This document shows, piece by piece, positions 25,354 through 35,820 of a DNA stretch of 64,000 bases. The stretch spans positions 1-64,000 of the forward strand of contig JAFGUB010000032.1 of assembly GCA_016938735.1 (NCBI GenBank). The letters run 5' to 3'. The notes beneath the pieces were generated by a model, which was not told the DNA's origin, did no database searches, and saw only the letters and a list, made by a program, of their open reading frames with translations. Within the stretch, counting starts at the first letter, position 1; each line of letters begins with the position of its first letter. The position numbers and the translations under genes are program-made. Source of the stretch: Campylobacterales bacterium (lineage in GTDB: Bacteria > Campylobacterota > Campylobacteria > Campylobacterales > Sulfurimonadaceae).

Positions 25354-25384
25354 GGCTTTAAAGCACGCCTAACACGCCATAAGC

Positions 25385-25390
25385 TATAAT
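25385..25390 (+). promoter_or_regulatory. -10 box (TATAAT) of the aminotransferase-hisZ-purA cluster
   Basis: A consensus TATAAT followed by GC lies 31 bases before the ATG at 25422. Confidence 0.6.
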
Positions 25391-25421
25391 GCACGTTCTG
25401 ATTTTTTTCAAGGAAAACTCC

Positions 25422-26524
25422 ATGCTGCTTTTTACCCCGGGGCCGACGCCGGTACCCGAAAGTGTGCGCAATGCGATGGCCACTCCGACCATTCACCACC
25501 GAACCCCCGAGTTCGAATCCATTTTCAAGCGTGCCCGTGAGGCGCTCTTCAAGCTCTTTGGTACCGATGAGGTGGTGATGCTTGCCGCCACCGGAACCGG
25601 AGCGATGGAGTCGGCGGTGACCAACCTTTGCCATCACACTTTGCTCAATATCAATGCCGGTAAATTCGGCGAGCGCTTTGGCAAAATCGCCAAAGCGCAT
25701 GGCTTGGGCAATGAAGAACTGGTATATGAGTGGGATACGCCCGCATCGGTTGAAGAGGTGCTTCAAAAGCTCAAAAACAACGCGCAGATCGACGCCGTAG
25801 CGATTCAGATCAGCGAGAGCGCGGGCGGTTTGCGCCACCCCGTAGAGGCGATTGCAGCGGCGATCAAGGCGCACAATCCTGAGATCATGGTGATTGCTGA
25901 TGGCATTACCGCCGTGGGGGTTGAGAAGATCGACGTGACACATATCGATGCGCTGATCGCCGGTAGCCAAAAAGCGCTGATGCTGCCGCCCGGACTGGCC
26001 ATCATCGGGCTAAGTAACGCAGCCATCGAGAAGATCGGCAAAGGGCGCGGTTACTACTTCAACCTCGCCACCGAGATCAAAAAGCAGCGCCAAAACACCA
26101 CCGCATGGACGGCGGCAACTACGCTGGTGATCGGGGCCGAAGCGATTTTGGCCGAAATCGAAGCCCAAGGCGGTTTGGACGCGCTCATCGAAAAGACTGC
26201 CCGCCGCGCCCGCGCGACGCAGGCCGCACTTGAGGCAATCGGGCTGCACATCTACCCCAAAAGCCCCGCACGCTCCATGACCACCGTGGATGATGCACAG
26301 GCCAAAGAGATCCGATCCTTGCTCAAAAAAGAGTACCAAATCAACGTCGCCGGCGGTCAGGATCGTTTGGAAGGGAAGATATTCCGCATCAATCAGATGG
26401 GCTTGATCGAGGATTACGAGATCAACTGGGTAGTCAATGCCGTTGAGCTTGCACTGGCCAAACTGGGCCGTAGAGCTTATGACGCCACCGCAACACGCGT
26501 CTTCAATGAGGTTTACTTCTCCCT

Positions 26525-26528
<4 letters not shown>
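25422..26528 (+). CDS. Class V pyridoxal-phosphate aminotransferase
   Basis: A 368-residue PLP enzyme of the serine-pyruvate / alanine-glyoxylate type, the family also labelled soluble hydrogenase small subunit. The N-terminus LLFTPGPTPVPESVR and the substrate region TIHHRTPEF are typical. The cofactor Asp is in VIADGITAVG and the Schiff-base Lys in AGSQKALMLPPG (about residue 188). The start at 25422 has AAGGA 8 bases upstream. Its stop overlaps the hisZ start (ATGA). Physiological substrates cannot be set from sequence; serine or phosphoserine-type metabolism is possible. Confidence 0.85.
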
Positions 26529-28629
<2,101 letters not shown>

Positions 28630-28637
28630 GAGGCGTT

Positions 28638-29063
28638 ATGAAGACGCGCTATACGCCGCTGGTCAAGATCAAAAAAAATCTCTTTGATACCAGCGAGCGG
28701 CGTCTTGCCGAGGCCAATGCACGACATAAAGCGGCTTCTGCCGCACTGGAAGAAGCCTTGCATGAACTCCAGCGCTTCACTCAGATTTCATGCGGTACGA
28801 TGGCGCAAATGCTACAGCAGCGTACCCTGCTGAGTGCCGCGCGTGAACAGATAGAGATGCTGCGTCACGCTGTAGTACGCAGTGAAGTAGAGGTTGCTCA
28901 GGCCAAAGCGGTGCTTCGGCAGCACCTGCAAACCTACGAAAAGTTCAAGTATTTAGAAGCACGAGAGACACAAACGCTGCTTGTCAATGCCAAGCACAAA
29001 GAGCAAAAAGAGCTTGATGCGTATGCGATTGATGCTTACATGTACCGCAAGGAGCAGAGGTGA
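28638..29063 (+). CDS. FliJ-like flagellar export protein
   Basis: A 141-residue, almost wholly helical coiled-coil protein. The N-terminus (YTPLVKIKKNLFDTSERRLAEA) matches FliJ-type export chaperones. In Helicobacter and Campylobacter the gene directly after purA encodes such a FliJ-like protein (HP0256 position), followed by a MotE-like gene, the same order as here. Its expected place is the cytoplasmic side of the flagellar type III export apparatus. It overlaps the next gene by 4 bases. Confidence 0.75.
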   Translation: MKTRYTPLVKIKKNLFDTSERRLAEANARHKAASAALEEALHELQRFTQISCGTMAQMLQQRTLLSAAREQIEMLRHAVVRSEVEVAQAKAVLRQHLQTYEKFKYLEARETQTLLVNAKHKEQKELDAYAIDAYMYRKEQR

Positions 29064-29578
29064 AATGGTTGTTGCTTCTTGGGCTTGTCTTTGGGGCTGT
29101 GCAGGCGATCGAAACCAGCGAAAATCTCTTTGATTGCAGCAAAATTTTCCAAGAACGCAAGGCTGAATTGTTGGTTGAGCTTGAACGTATCGATGAGCAA
29201 CGTCAGGCGCTTGAAGCGCTGAAGATCGCTACGGACGATCTGCTGACGCGTAAAGAGCAGATGGTCTTAGCGCGTGAGGCGAACGTTACCAAAGTGCTTG
29301 AAGAGATCAGCGCCAAGGAGGCCGGCATCAAAGCGATGCTGGAGAAGAATGAAGCACTGCTCTCTGAGATGAAATCCCTCAAAACAGATCAGATCGGAGA
29401 GACGTTTGCTAAGATGAAAGCGGCTTCTGCGGCATCGATTCTCGAACAGATGGAGCCGGATGAAGCGATTAAAATCATGGCAACGCTCAAACCCAAAACC
29501 ATAGGTCAAATTCTTGCAAAGATGGCACCGGAAAAAGCATCGGCGCTTGCCGCAAAACTAGGCTCTTTGCCGAAGTAA
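29060..29578 (+). CDS. MotE-like exported flagellar accessory protein
   Basis: A 172-residue protein with a signal peptide (MKWLLLLGLVFGAVQA), a long charged coiled coil (about 30-115) and a C-terminal MgtE-N-like helical domain with LEQMEPDEAIKIMATLKPK and ILAKMAPEKASALA. This matches the periplasmic MotE-like proteins found next to FliJ and purA in Campylobacterota, linked to stator or motor assembly in relatives. It overlaps the FliJ-like gene by 4 bases, so co-expression is near certain. Confidence 0.78.
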   Translation: MKWLLLLGLVFGAVQAIETSENLFDCSKIFQERKAELLVELERIDEQRQALEALKIATDDLLTRKEQMVLAREANVTKVLEEISAKEAGIKAMLEKNEALLSEMKSLKTDQIGETFAKMKAASAASILEQMEPDEAIKIMATLKPKTIGQILAKMAPEKASALAAKLGSLPK

Positions 29579-29599
29579 AGGCCTACATGTAAAGTATAT

Positions 29600-29622
29600 T
29601 TTTACCTTTAAACGGGTAAAAT
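29600..29622 (+). promoter_or_regulatory. Inverted repeat overlapping the -10 box of the DUF507-carA pair
   Basis: TTTTACC (29600-29606) and GGTAAAA (29615-29621) form an inverted repeat with an 8-base spacer. The right arm overlaps a -10-like TAAAAT (29617-29622), 30 bases before the DUF507 ATG. It may be an operator, or a hairpin ending the upstream transcript. Confidence 0.4.
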
Positions 29623-29652
29623 GCACCAAAATTCAGACCCAGAGCAGAGCCG

Positions 29653-30204
29653 ATGAAAATTACCTTGAACCATGTGCCACACCTCGCCACCAAAGTGGCG
29701 GTCGATCTCAATAAAAGCGGTCTGGTGATGATGACTTCGGGTTTGGAGCGCGTTGCATTAGAGGCTCAGAAGATCATCGAAAAGAGCGTCAAAAAAGAGA
29801 TCGCACTAGAAGCGCGTGTAAACGCAATTGTCTCAGACAACGAAGCGGAGATCGATTTTTATCTGGCCGATGAACGCCAGCTCTTTTTCATGATTAAGAA
29901 AAAATTGGCTGATGAGTATGGTGTCATCCTCTCTTATGAGGATCGTTACTCTGATCTGGCACACCAGATCCTTGATGCACTCTATGAAGAGGATTTGATC
30001 AATTATGATGTGAGTGAAAACCGCATCAAAAATGTGATCTTTGACTCTATGACCGGTTATATTGCCGATAACGCTCAGATTGAGCAAGCCGTAGCGGAAC
30101 GTTTGCGTTCATACAAGCGGCAGTTGATTCCCGGTACGGACGAGTATGAAATTATGCACGAAAAACTCTACAAAGAAGAACTCACGCGAAGGGGAATGGC
30201 GTAA
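29653..30204 (+). CDS. DUF507 family protein
   Basis: A 183-residue acidic, helical protein of the DUF507 family, recognisable by KITLNHVPHLATKVAVDL, the Glu-rich middle and C-terminal VAERLRSYKRQLIPGTDEYEIMHEKLY. The gene stands directly upstream of carA with a one-base overlap, an arrangement shared with Campylobacter relatives. The molecular function is unknown. Confidence 0.82.
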   Translation: MKITLNHVPHLATKVAVDLNKSGLVMMTSGLERVALEAQKIIEKSVKKEIALEARVNAIVSDNEAEIDFYLADERQLFFMIKKKLADEYGVILSYEDRYSDLAHQILDALYEEDLINYDVSENRIKNVIFDSMTGYIADNAQIEQAVAERLRSYKRQLIPGTDEYEIMHEKLYKEELTRRGMA

Positions 30205-31328
30205 TGGCATGGATCTATCTTGAAAACGGTACGTTGCTTGAGGCAAAAAGCTTCGGTGCCGATGTGACGGCGGTGGGCGAGATCGTTTTTAATACCTCGA
30301 TGAGCGGCTATCAGGAGATTATCTCCGACCCTTCTTATGCAGGTCAATTCATCACCTTCACGATGCCGGAAATCGGCAATGTTGGCGTTAATGCTCAGGA
30401 TATGGAGAGTATCGGTGCCTTTGCGAAAGGTATCATCGTGCGTCAGTATCAAAAACGCCCTTCTAGTTTTCGTGCCGAAGCAGCCTTGGATGCTTTTTTA
30501 AAAGAGCACGGCGTAATGGGTCTTTGTGATGTGGATACGCGTTTTTTGACTAAAATGATCCGTAAAGAGGGTTCGATGATGATGATCGCGTCCAGCACGA
30601 TTAGTGATAGAGAGACCCTAAAACGCATGCTCGCCGAAGCGCCGCGCATCGAGCAGATCAACTATATTGAAGAGGTGAGCACCAAAACCCCGTATGTACA
30701 CAGTCACGGCGTTTATGACCCCGTGCACTTTTGCTACAACGAAGCACCGAAACCCGAAGCCAGAATCGTTGCGATTGATTTTGGGATCAAGCATAACATT
30801 CTCAATGAGTTGACCCAAGCCGGTTTACATGTAGAGGTTTTGCCAAATAATTTCAATGCCGATGAATTGATTGAGCGCAAAAAAGCGGGCGAAATCGATG
30901 GCGTATTTCTTTCAAACGGACCAGGAGATCCATTGGTGTTGACCAATGAGCATGCGCAGATTAGAAAACTGATTGCCGCAAAAATGCCGATATTCGGCAT
31001 CTGTTTGGGGCATCAGCTGCTCTCCATCTCTCATGGCTATGATACTTTCAAATTGAAATTCGGGCATCACGGCGGGAATCATCCCGTGAAGAATCTATCT
31101 AGCGGTGTAGTGGAGATAACGGCACAAAACCACAACTACAACGTTCCGGAGTCGATCACTGAGATCGCGGATGTGACCCATGTCAATCTTTTTGATCAAA
31201 CCATCGAAGGATTACGCTATAAAAATAGCCCAATCTTTTCAGTGCAGCATCACCCCGAATCAAGTCCTGGCCCAAAAGAGAGTCACTATATCTTTTCTGA
31301 ATTTCTCTCTCTTCTTACTGCTCACTAG
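30204..31328 (+). CDS. carA: Carbamoyl-phosphate synthase small subunit
   Basis: A 374-residue glutaminase subunit supplying ammonia to CarB for arginine and pyrimidine synthesis. The N-terminal domain starts WIYLENGTLLEAKSFG with MSGYQEIISDPSYAGQ. The class I amidotransferase half has the nucleophile Cys267 in GICLGHQ and the His/Glu pair in QHHPESSPGP near the C-terminus. carB is not in this window, so the two subunits are unlinked or distant. A weak 6-bp hairpin follows. Confidence 0.94.
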   Translation: MAWIYLENGTLLEAKSFGADVTAVGEIVFNTSMSGYQEIISDPSYAGQFITFTMPEIGNVGVNAQDMESIGAFAKGIIVRQYQKRPSSFRAEAALDAFLKEHGVMGLCDVDTRFLTKMIRKEGSMMMIASSTISDRETLKRMLAEAPRIEQINYIEEVSTKTPYVHSHGVYDPVHFCYNEAPKPEARIVAIDFGIKHNILNELTQAGLHVEVLPNNFNADELIERKKAGEIDGVFLSNGPGDPLVLTNEHAQIRKLIAAKMPIFGICLGHQLLSISHGYDTFKLKFGHHGGNHPVKNLSSGVVEITAQNHNYNVPESITEIADVTHVNLFDQTIEGLRYKNSPIFSVQHHPESSPGPKESHYIFSEFLSLLTAH

Positions 31329-31338
31329 CGCTTTTAGC

Positions 31339-31356
31339 GATCACTTTTGGGTGATC
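31339..31356 (+). terminator. Weak hairpin after carA
   Basis: GATCAC (31339-31344), TTTTGG loop, GTGATC (31351-31356) form a perfect 6-bp stem 10 bases after the carA stop. There is no clean T-tract after it, so termination is uncertain. Confidence 0.35.
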
Positions 31357-31429
31357 TACTCAACCTGATGTTTCAAATCTCTACATAAATTTTAAACTTT
31401 GCTTAAAAATAATCGATTAAATCGCCTTT

Positions 31430-31445
31430 GTTAAGAAAACTTAAC
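31430..31445 (+). promoter_or_regulatory. GTTAAG-N4-CTTAAC operator-like palindrome upstream of ccoN
   Basis: A perfect inverted repeat (GTTAAG, AAAA, CTTAAC) ends 30 bases before the candidate -10 box. The geometry of two 5-6 base half-sites with 4 bases between resembles Crp/Fnr-family operators such as TTGAT-N4-ATCAA. Oxidase operons are common targets of such regulators. Confidence 0.5.
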
Positions 31446-31475
31446 AATTTAAGACTTTTTAAAAGCTGGCATTGA

Positions 31476-31481
31476 TACTAT
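31476..31481 (+). promoter_or_regulatory. -10 box (TGA-TACTAT) of the cco operon
   Basis: An extended -10, TGA followed by TACTAT, lies about 60 bases before the ccoN ATG, downstream of the GTTAAG-N4-CTTAAC palindrome. Confidence 0.45.
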
Positions 31482-31541
31482 TGTGGCGTTTATTAGTCTC
31501 GGTAAGAGACTTTGACGCTTTGAATCTAAAGGAGGCTGTAT

Positions 31542-33020
31542 ATGGAGAATCGTCCATTAGAGTATGACTATACGGTAGCGAAATGGTTTATGATCGCAAC
31601 GATAGTCTTGGGTGTGGTCGGTATGCTTGTAGGAGTAATTCTTGCTTGGCAACTGGCGTTTCCGGGAGTAAACTTGATGCTGGGTGAGGGGTTGGCGGAA
31701 TATACCAACTTCAGTCGTCTTCGACCACTGCATACAGACGCAGTGACATATGGATTTACGGTCAGTGGTATTATGGCAACATGGTACTATGTAGGTCAGC
31801 GTGTTTTGAAAGTATCTATGGCTGAGTCGCCATTTTTGATGTTTATTGGCAAGTTGCAGTTTATTTTGTATATCGTTGTGGTCGCTGCTGTAGTGGTTTC
31901 ACTGCTGCTTGGTTTCACACAATCAAAAGAGTATGCTGAGTTCGAGTGGCCAATCGACATTGGTGTTGTTGTGGTGTGGGTACTGTGGGGTGTAAGTATT
32001 TTTGGTTTGAGCGGTATCCGCCGTGAAAAGTCATTGTATATCTCCATTTGGTATTACATCGCGGCATTCCTGGCGGTCGCCATGCTTTACTTGTTCAACA
32101 ATATGTCCGTACCAACGTATTTCGTTGCCGGTGTCGGTTCTGTAATGCACTCAGTTTCAATGTATTCGGGAACCAATGACGCTTTGGTACAGTGGTGGTT
32201 TGGTCACAATGCGGTTGCGTTTGTATTTACAACACCGATCGTTGCGATGATCTACTACTTTTTGCCAAAAGAGTCCGGTCAGGCAGTATATTCTTACAAG
32301 CTTTCATTGCTTTCATTCTGGGGTCTAATGTTTGTCTACCTTTGGGCCGGCGGACACCACCTTGTGTACTCTACTGTTCCGGATTGGATGCAGACTATGG
32401 GTTCTGTTTTCTCTGTTGTCTTGATTCTTCCTTCTTGGGGTTCGGCGATCAACATGCTGCTTACTATGAAAGGTGAGTGGAATCAGGTTGCGAGCAATCC
32501 TTTGATCAAATTCATGGTTCTTGCCTCTACGTTTTATATGTTCTCTACTCTTGAAGGTCCAATTCAAGCGATCAAATCGGTTAATGCTTTGGCGCACTTT
32601 ACAGACTGGATTGTAGGCCACGTACATGACGGTGTTCTTGGATGGGTTGCATTTATGATTTTTGCTGCGCTGTTCCATATGGCCCCACGTGTGTTTAAGC
32701 GTGAAATTTATTCCAAATCGCTGATGAACACTCAGTTCTGGATTCAAACTCTTGGCGTTGTCCTTTACTTCACTTCAATGTGGATCGCAGGTATCACACA
32801 GGGTATGATGTGGCGCGCCCACGATGAATTTGGTAACCTAGCGTACTCATTCATCGACACTGTAACAGTATTGCATCCATACTACACCATTCGTGCAGTT
32901 GGCGGGACACTCTATTTGATTGGTGTGTTCATGTTTGCTTACAATATGTTTATGACGATGACGGCAGCTAAGCGAGTCGAAGAGTCACAAATGCAAAACA
33001 CTTCGCCTATGGGCGCATAA
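31542..33020 (+). CDS. ccoN: Cytochrome cbb3 oxidase subunit I (CcoN)
   Basis: A 492-residue haem-copper oxidase catalytic subunit with about 12 membrane spans. Metal-ligand histidines appear in RPLHTDAV (His64, low-spin haem), WWFGHNAVAF (CuB), GGHHLVYS (CuB pair) and HVHDGVLGW (haem ligands). cbb3 enzymes reduce oxygen with high affinity and pump protons, fitting microaerobic life. A strong AAAGGAGG site precedes the ATG. It heads ccoNOQP. Confidence 0.96.
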   Translation: MENRPLEYDYTVAKWFMIATIVLGVVGMLVGVILAWQLAFPGVNLMLGEGLAEYTNFSRLRPLHTDAVTYGFTVSGIMATWYYVGQRVLKVSMAESPFLMFIGKLQFILYIVVVAAVVVSLLLGFTQSKEYAEFEWPIDIGVVVVWVLWGVSIFGLSGIRREKSLYISIWYYIAAFLAVAMLYLFNNMSVPTYFVAGVGSVMHSVSMYSGTNDALVQWWFGHNAVAFVFTTPIVAMIYYFLPKESGQAVYSYKLSLLSFWGLMFVYLWAGGHHLVYSTVPDWMQTMGSVFSVVLILPSWGSAINMLLTMKGEWNQVASNPLIKFMVLASTFYMFSTLEGPIQAIKSVNALAHFTDWIVGHVHDGVLGWVAFMIFAALFHMAPRVFKREIYSKSLMNTQFWIQTLGVVLYFTSMWIAGITQGMMWRAHDEFGNLAYSFIDTVTVLHPYYTIRAVGGTLYLIGVFMFAYNMFMTMTAAKRVEESQMQNTSPMGA

Positions 33021-33035
33021 AAGGAGGATCATAAT

Positions 33036-33728
33036 ATGTTTCATTGGCTAGAAAAACATCCGTTCTTTTTTGCGGTCGCTGTATTTGTCACCATTGCGTT
33101 TGCAGGTCTTGTAGAGATTCTTCCAAACTTTGCGGAAGCTTCTCGTCCAACCATCGGAACCAAGCCATATTCAACACTTGAATTGGCCGGTCGCCATGTT
33201 TACATCAAAAACAGCTGCAATGCTTGCCATTCTCAGCTTATTCGTCCATTTAAATCTGAAACAGACCGTTATGGCGCCTACAGTCTTAGCGGTGAATATG
33301 CTTATGATCGTCCGTTCCTTTGGGGTTCAAAGCGTACAGGACCGGATCTGATGCGTATCGGAAATGTTCGCACAACCGATTGGCATGAAAATCACATGTG
33401 GGATCCGGCAGGTGTTGTTCCTGGCTCAATCATGCCTGCCTATCGTTGGATGTTTGCTAACGAAGCAGATGTTGATACGGCTTATGCAGAGCAAGTAACG
33501 GTTAATAAAGTCTTTAACGTTCCTTACAACAAACCTATTCCTATGAAAGATGGTTCTACTGAGACTGTACCGATGGCTGCTTCTTTGGATGCCGCAAAAG
33601 CAGAAGCGCTTGCGGATGCTAAAGTCATTGTTGCGGATATGAAGAATCAAGATGTTAAAGATATGGTTGCATCCGGAAAAATTCCAGAGATTGTTGCGCT
33701 TATAGCGTATTTGAACAGTCTAAAATAA
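33036..33728 (+). CDS. ccoO: Cytochrome cbb3 oxidase mono-haem subunit (CcoO)
   Basis: A 230-residue membrane-anchored cytochrome c. The N-terminal span (about 10-28) is followed by the haem motif CNACH at 61-65, and a Met ligand candidate lies in GSIMPAYRWMF. It passes electrons to CcoN. The gene follows ccoN by 15 bases with GGAGG. Confidence 0.94.
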   Translation: MFHWLEKHPFFFAVAVFVTIAFAGLVEILPNFAEASRPTIGTKPYSTLELAGRHVYIKNSCNACHSQLIRPFKSETDRYGAYSLSGEYAYDRPFLWGSKRTGPDLMRIGNVRTTDWHENHMWDPAGVVPGSIMPAYRWMFANEADVDTAYAEQVTVNKVFNVPYNKPIPMKDGSTETVPMAASLDAAKAEALADAKVIVADMKNQDVKDMVASGKIPEIVALIAYLNSLK

Positions 33729-33740
33729 GCGAGGCGATGG

Positions 33741-33956
33741 GTGGATATTGGACAAATTCAGGCGTATGCCTATTTCGGTTTTACCGCTTTCTTGGTAATG
33801 GTGCTTTATGGGTACATTTACCATCTGTACAGCAGTGAAAAAAAAGGGACACGCGACTATGAAAAGTATGCCAATATCGCTCTGGACGATGAATTAACCG
33901 ATAAGCCGGTTGAATCCGTTTCGAAAAAAGACGAGACGAAGAAAGAGGAGGTATAG
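33741..33956 (+). CDS. ccoQ: CcoQ-like small subunit of cbb3 oxidase
   Basis: A 71-residue protein with one membrane span (about 11-30; YFGFTAFLVMVLYGYIYHLY) and a charged C-terminal tail. GTG 33741 is the probable start, with GAGG upstream. The position between ccoO and ccoP and the single-span form are as expected for CcoQ/FixQ, which stabilises the complex. Confidence 0.82.
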   Translation: MDIGQIQAYAYFGFTAFLVMVLYGYIYHLYSSEKKGTRDYEKYANIALDDELTDKPVESVSKKDETKKEEV

Positions 33957-33957
33957 T

Positions 33958-34866
33958 ATGAAGTTATGGATTGGTGGAGCCATATTTGTCGCCATTTTGA
34001 TGGGGATTACATGGATGATGGCCGGTGGTGACATTGGTGCAAACGATACGATGGGTTCTTTGGCGATGCTCGGTGCATTGGCTACTGCCGTCATCGCTAT
34101 CTTTGTATCAATCAAGTATGTACGTCAGATTCAGGAAGAGAAAGCCGGTGGTGAATTGGCTGATGAGAATTGGGACGGAATCGGTGAGTATAAAAATGAG
34201 CTTCCTATGGGATGGGCAGTGCTTTTCTTAGCAACTACCGTATGGGCGGTCTGGTATTACCTTGTCGGTTATCCTTTGAATGCCTATTCTCAAATCGGTG
34301 AATACAATGAAGAGGTAGCGATTCACGATGCCTCTTTTGCAGACAAGCATGCTAATTTAGATGCTCAGACATTAGTAAAGATGGGTGAATCTGTCTTTAT
34401 CGTTCAGTGCTCACAGTGTCACGGTCTTGCCGCTGACGGTATCGATGGAAAAGCCGCTAACCTGAACAAGCGCATTGAAGAGAAGTCTGTGCGTCACGCT
34501 ATCGTTAACGGTGCAAACAATCTTGGCTACGCTGCTCCAATGCCTGATCGTAATGGCCTGTTCAACATGAACACGGGTGCGTTGATTACTGATGCGGAGA
34601 TTGCCACTGTTTCAAAATACGTTGCTAACGGCATGAAAGGTGCTGGTGAAGATGTGTTCCAAGGTACCTGTGCCGCATGTCACGGTAGTGATGGAAAAGG
34701 GATGGAATTTGTAGCGCCAAGCATTGCTGATTTTAATCCTGAGCTTGTTGCTACCGTCTTGAAGCATGGTAAAAAAGGTGTCATTGGAGCAATGCCTGCG
34801 TTCGATCTTCTTAATGAGCAACAAATCAAAGCTGTTGGTGCATACGTTACCAGCTTGAGCAAGTAA
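33958..34866 (+). CDS. ccoP: Cytochrome cbb3 oxidase di-haem subunit (CcoP)
   Basis: A 302-residue di-haem cytochrome c. Two N-terminal spans (about 3-22 and 33-52) and another near 85-104 are followed by haem motifs CSQCH (151-155) and CAACH (238-242), with Met ligand candidates in YAAPMPDRNG and IGAMPAFD. ATG 33958 starts the span MKLWIGGAIF, with AGGAGG upstream; an earlier in-frame ATG at 33910 lies within ccoQ and is less likely. It receives electrons from bc1 or soluble cytochromes. Confidence 0.94.
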   Translation: MKLWIGGAIFVAILMGITWMMAGGDIGANDTMGSLAMLGALATAVIAIFVSIKYVRQIQEEKAGGELADENWDGIGEYKNELPMGWAVLFLATTVWAVWYYLVGYPLNAYSQIGEYNEEVAIHDASFADKHANLDAQTLVKMGESVFIVQCSQCHGLAADGIDGKAANLNKRIEEKSVRHAIVNGANNLGYAAPMPDRNGLFNMNTGALITDAEIATVSKYVANGMKGAGEDVFQGTCAACHGSDGKGMEFVAPSIADFNPELVATVLKHGKKGVIGAMPAFDLLNEQQIKAVGAYVTSLSK

Positions 34867-34878
34867 TAGGAGAGAAGT

Positions 34879-35085
34879 ATGGAAAACCGCAGTGTATTCG
34901 CATTTGATGGAATTACGGGAATGCTTATCGCAACAGCTTTGTTGCTAGGCATATTGGCTTTTTTGACAGTTTGGGGCTTGGGTGTTCAGCAGGCAAATTC
35001 TGAAACGTTTTATGTTATCGAGAATCCCAAAGATATTAAGATGATCAGCACCGAAAACGCGAATCATTACAAAGTCGTAAAATAA
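34879..35085 (+). CDS. DUF4006 small membrane protein of the cco operon
   Basis: A 68-residue protein with one membrane span (about 13-34; GMLIATALLLGILAFLTVWGL). It follows ccoP by 12 bases with AGGAGAG and matches the small DUF4006 proteins found after ccoP in Campylobacterota. It is probably an assembly or accessory subunit. Confidence 0.75.
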   Translation: MENRSVFAFDGITGMLIATALLLGILAFLTVWGLGVQQANSETFYVIENPKDIKMISTENANHYKVVK

Positions 35086-35094
35086 GGATGCATC

Positions 35095-35196
35095 ATGAAG
35101 TTTGATATGAATTTCGTCATCACGTTCGCACTGGTTGTCAGTGCGGTCGTGACACTTTGGTCGGTCTTTACGCCTAACCACCTATTTATCGGTTAA
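35095..35196 (+). CDS. 33-residue membrane microprotein in the cco operon
   Basis: A very short frame, ATG 35095 to TAA 35194-35196. It encodes MKFDMNFVITFALVVSAVVT followed by LWSVFTPNHLFIG, a single membrane span with a short polar end. AAGGA lies 8 bases upstream of the ATG. It starts 9 bases after the DUF4006 stop and ends 9 bases before the next start, so it fills the operon gap neatly. Such tiny subunits are known in haem-copper oxidases (for example CcoH/CcoM-type single-span proteins), but no homology can be claimed. Confidence 0.6.
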   Translation: MKFDMNFVITFALVVSAVVTLWSVFTPNHLFIG

Positions 35197-35205
35197 GGTG
35201 CTTCA

Positions 35206-35820
35206 TTGAAGATCACACGAGGGCTGGCGGCCCTCATCCTTCTTTACTCTTCTATTTTATATGCTGGTTTTATACATCGTGATGAAGTAATTTTTATCGA
35301 TTCTGTCACCCAAGAAGTAGACAAAATCGGTAAGGAGCTACAAGAGAAAACCGGTATCGGGCTCTATGTCGTTGTACTTAAAGAGTTGCCTGAAAAAATG
35401 AGTATCGTCGATTATGAAAAAGTGGTGATGCAGGAGCTCCCGCAACCTGCTGTTGTACTGATGCTTTCTGAGCTAGACAAGCAGATTGATATATTGGCAA
35501 GACCGGTGGAGTTATACGAGACATTCGATAAAAAGCAGATCCTGAGCCCTTTTCCAAGTAGCGGAACGATACTGCCTATTTTGACGATGAAATCTAAAAA
35601 AGCGACAACGTCAGAAAAATTTGCCGCGGCAGTTCAAAATGGATATACCGATATCGCCGAACAGATCGCTGATGCCAAAAATGTTACCCTCGAGAGCATT
35701 CCTGGCAATAGCAATAAAGAGGTCTTTAATGTGCTGCGTATTTTGTTTTACGGGTTTATCCTTTATGCTCTTTTCCTCTTTATTCGGGGACAATATGCTA
35801 AACGAAAGAGACAACAATGA
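35206..35820 (+). CDS. TPM-domain-like membrane protein of the cco operon
   Basis: A 204-residue protein with an N-terminal signal or anchor (GLAALILLYSSILYAGFI), a periplasmic alpha/beta domain (about 30-160; TGIGLYVVVLKELP, then PAVVLMLSELDKQIDIL) resembling TPM (TLP18.3/Psb32) domains, and a C-terminal span (about 176-193). The start codon is TTG 35206 after AAGGTG. It overlaps the FixH gene by 4 bases, so it is co-expressed with the oxidase. TPM proteins are linked to assembly or repair of membrane complexes; the role here is inferred. Confidence 0.6.
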   Translation: MKITRGLAALILLYSSILYAGFIHRDEVIFIDSVTQEVDKIGKELQEKTGIGLYVVVLKELPEKMSIVDYEKVVMQELPQPAVVLMLSELDKQIDILARPVELYETFDKKQILSPFPSSGTILPILTMKSKKATTSEKFAAAVQNGYTDIAEQIADAKNVTLESIPGNSNKEVFNVLRILFYGFILYALFLFIRGQYAKRKRQQ

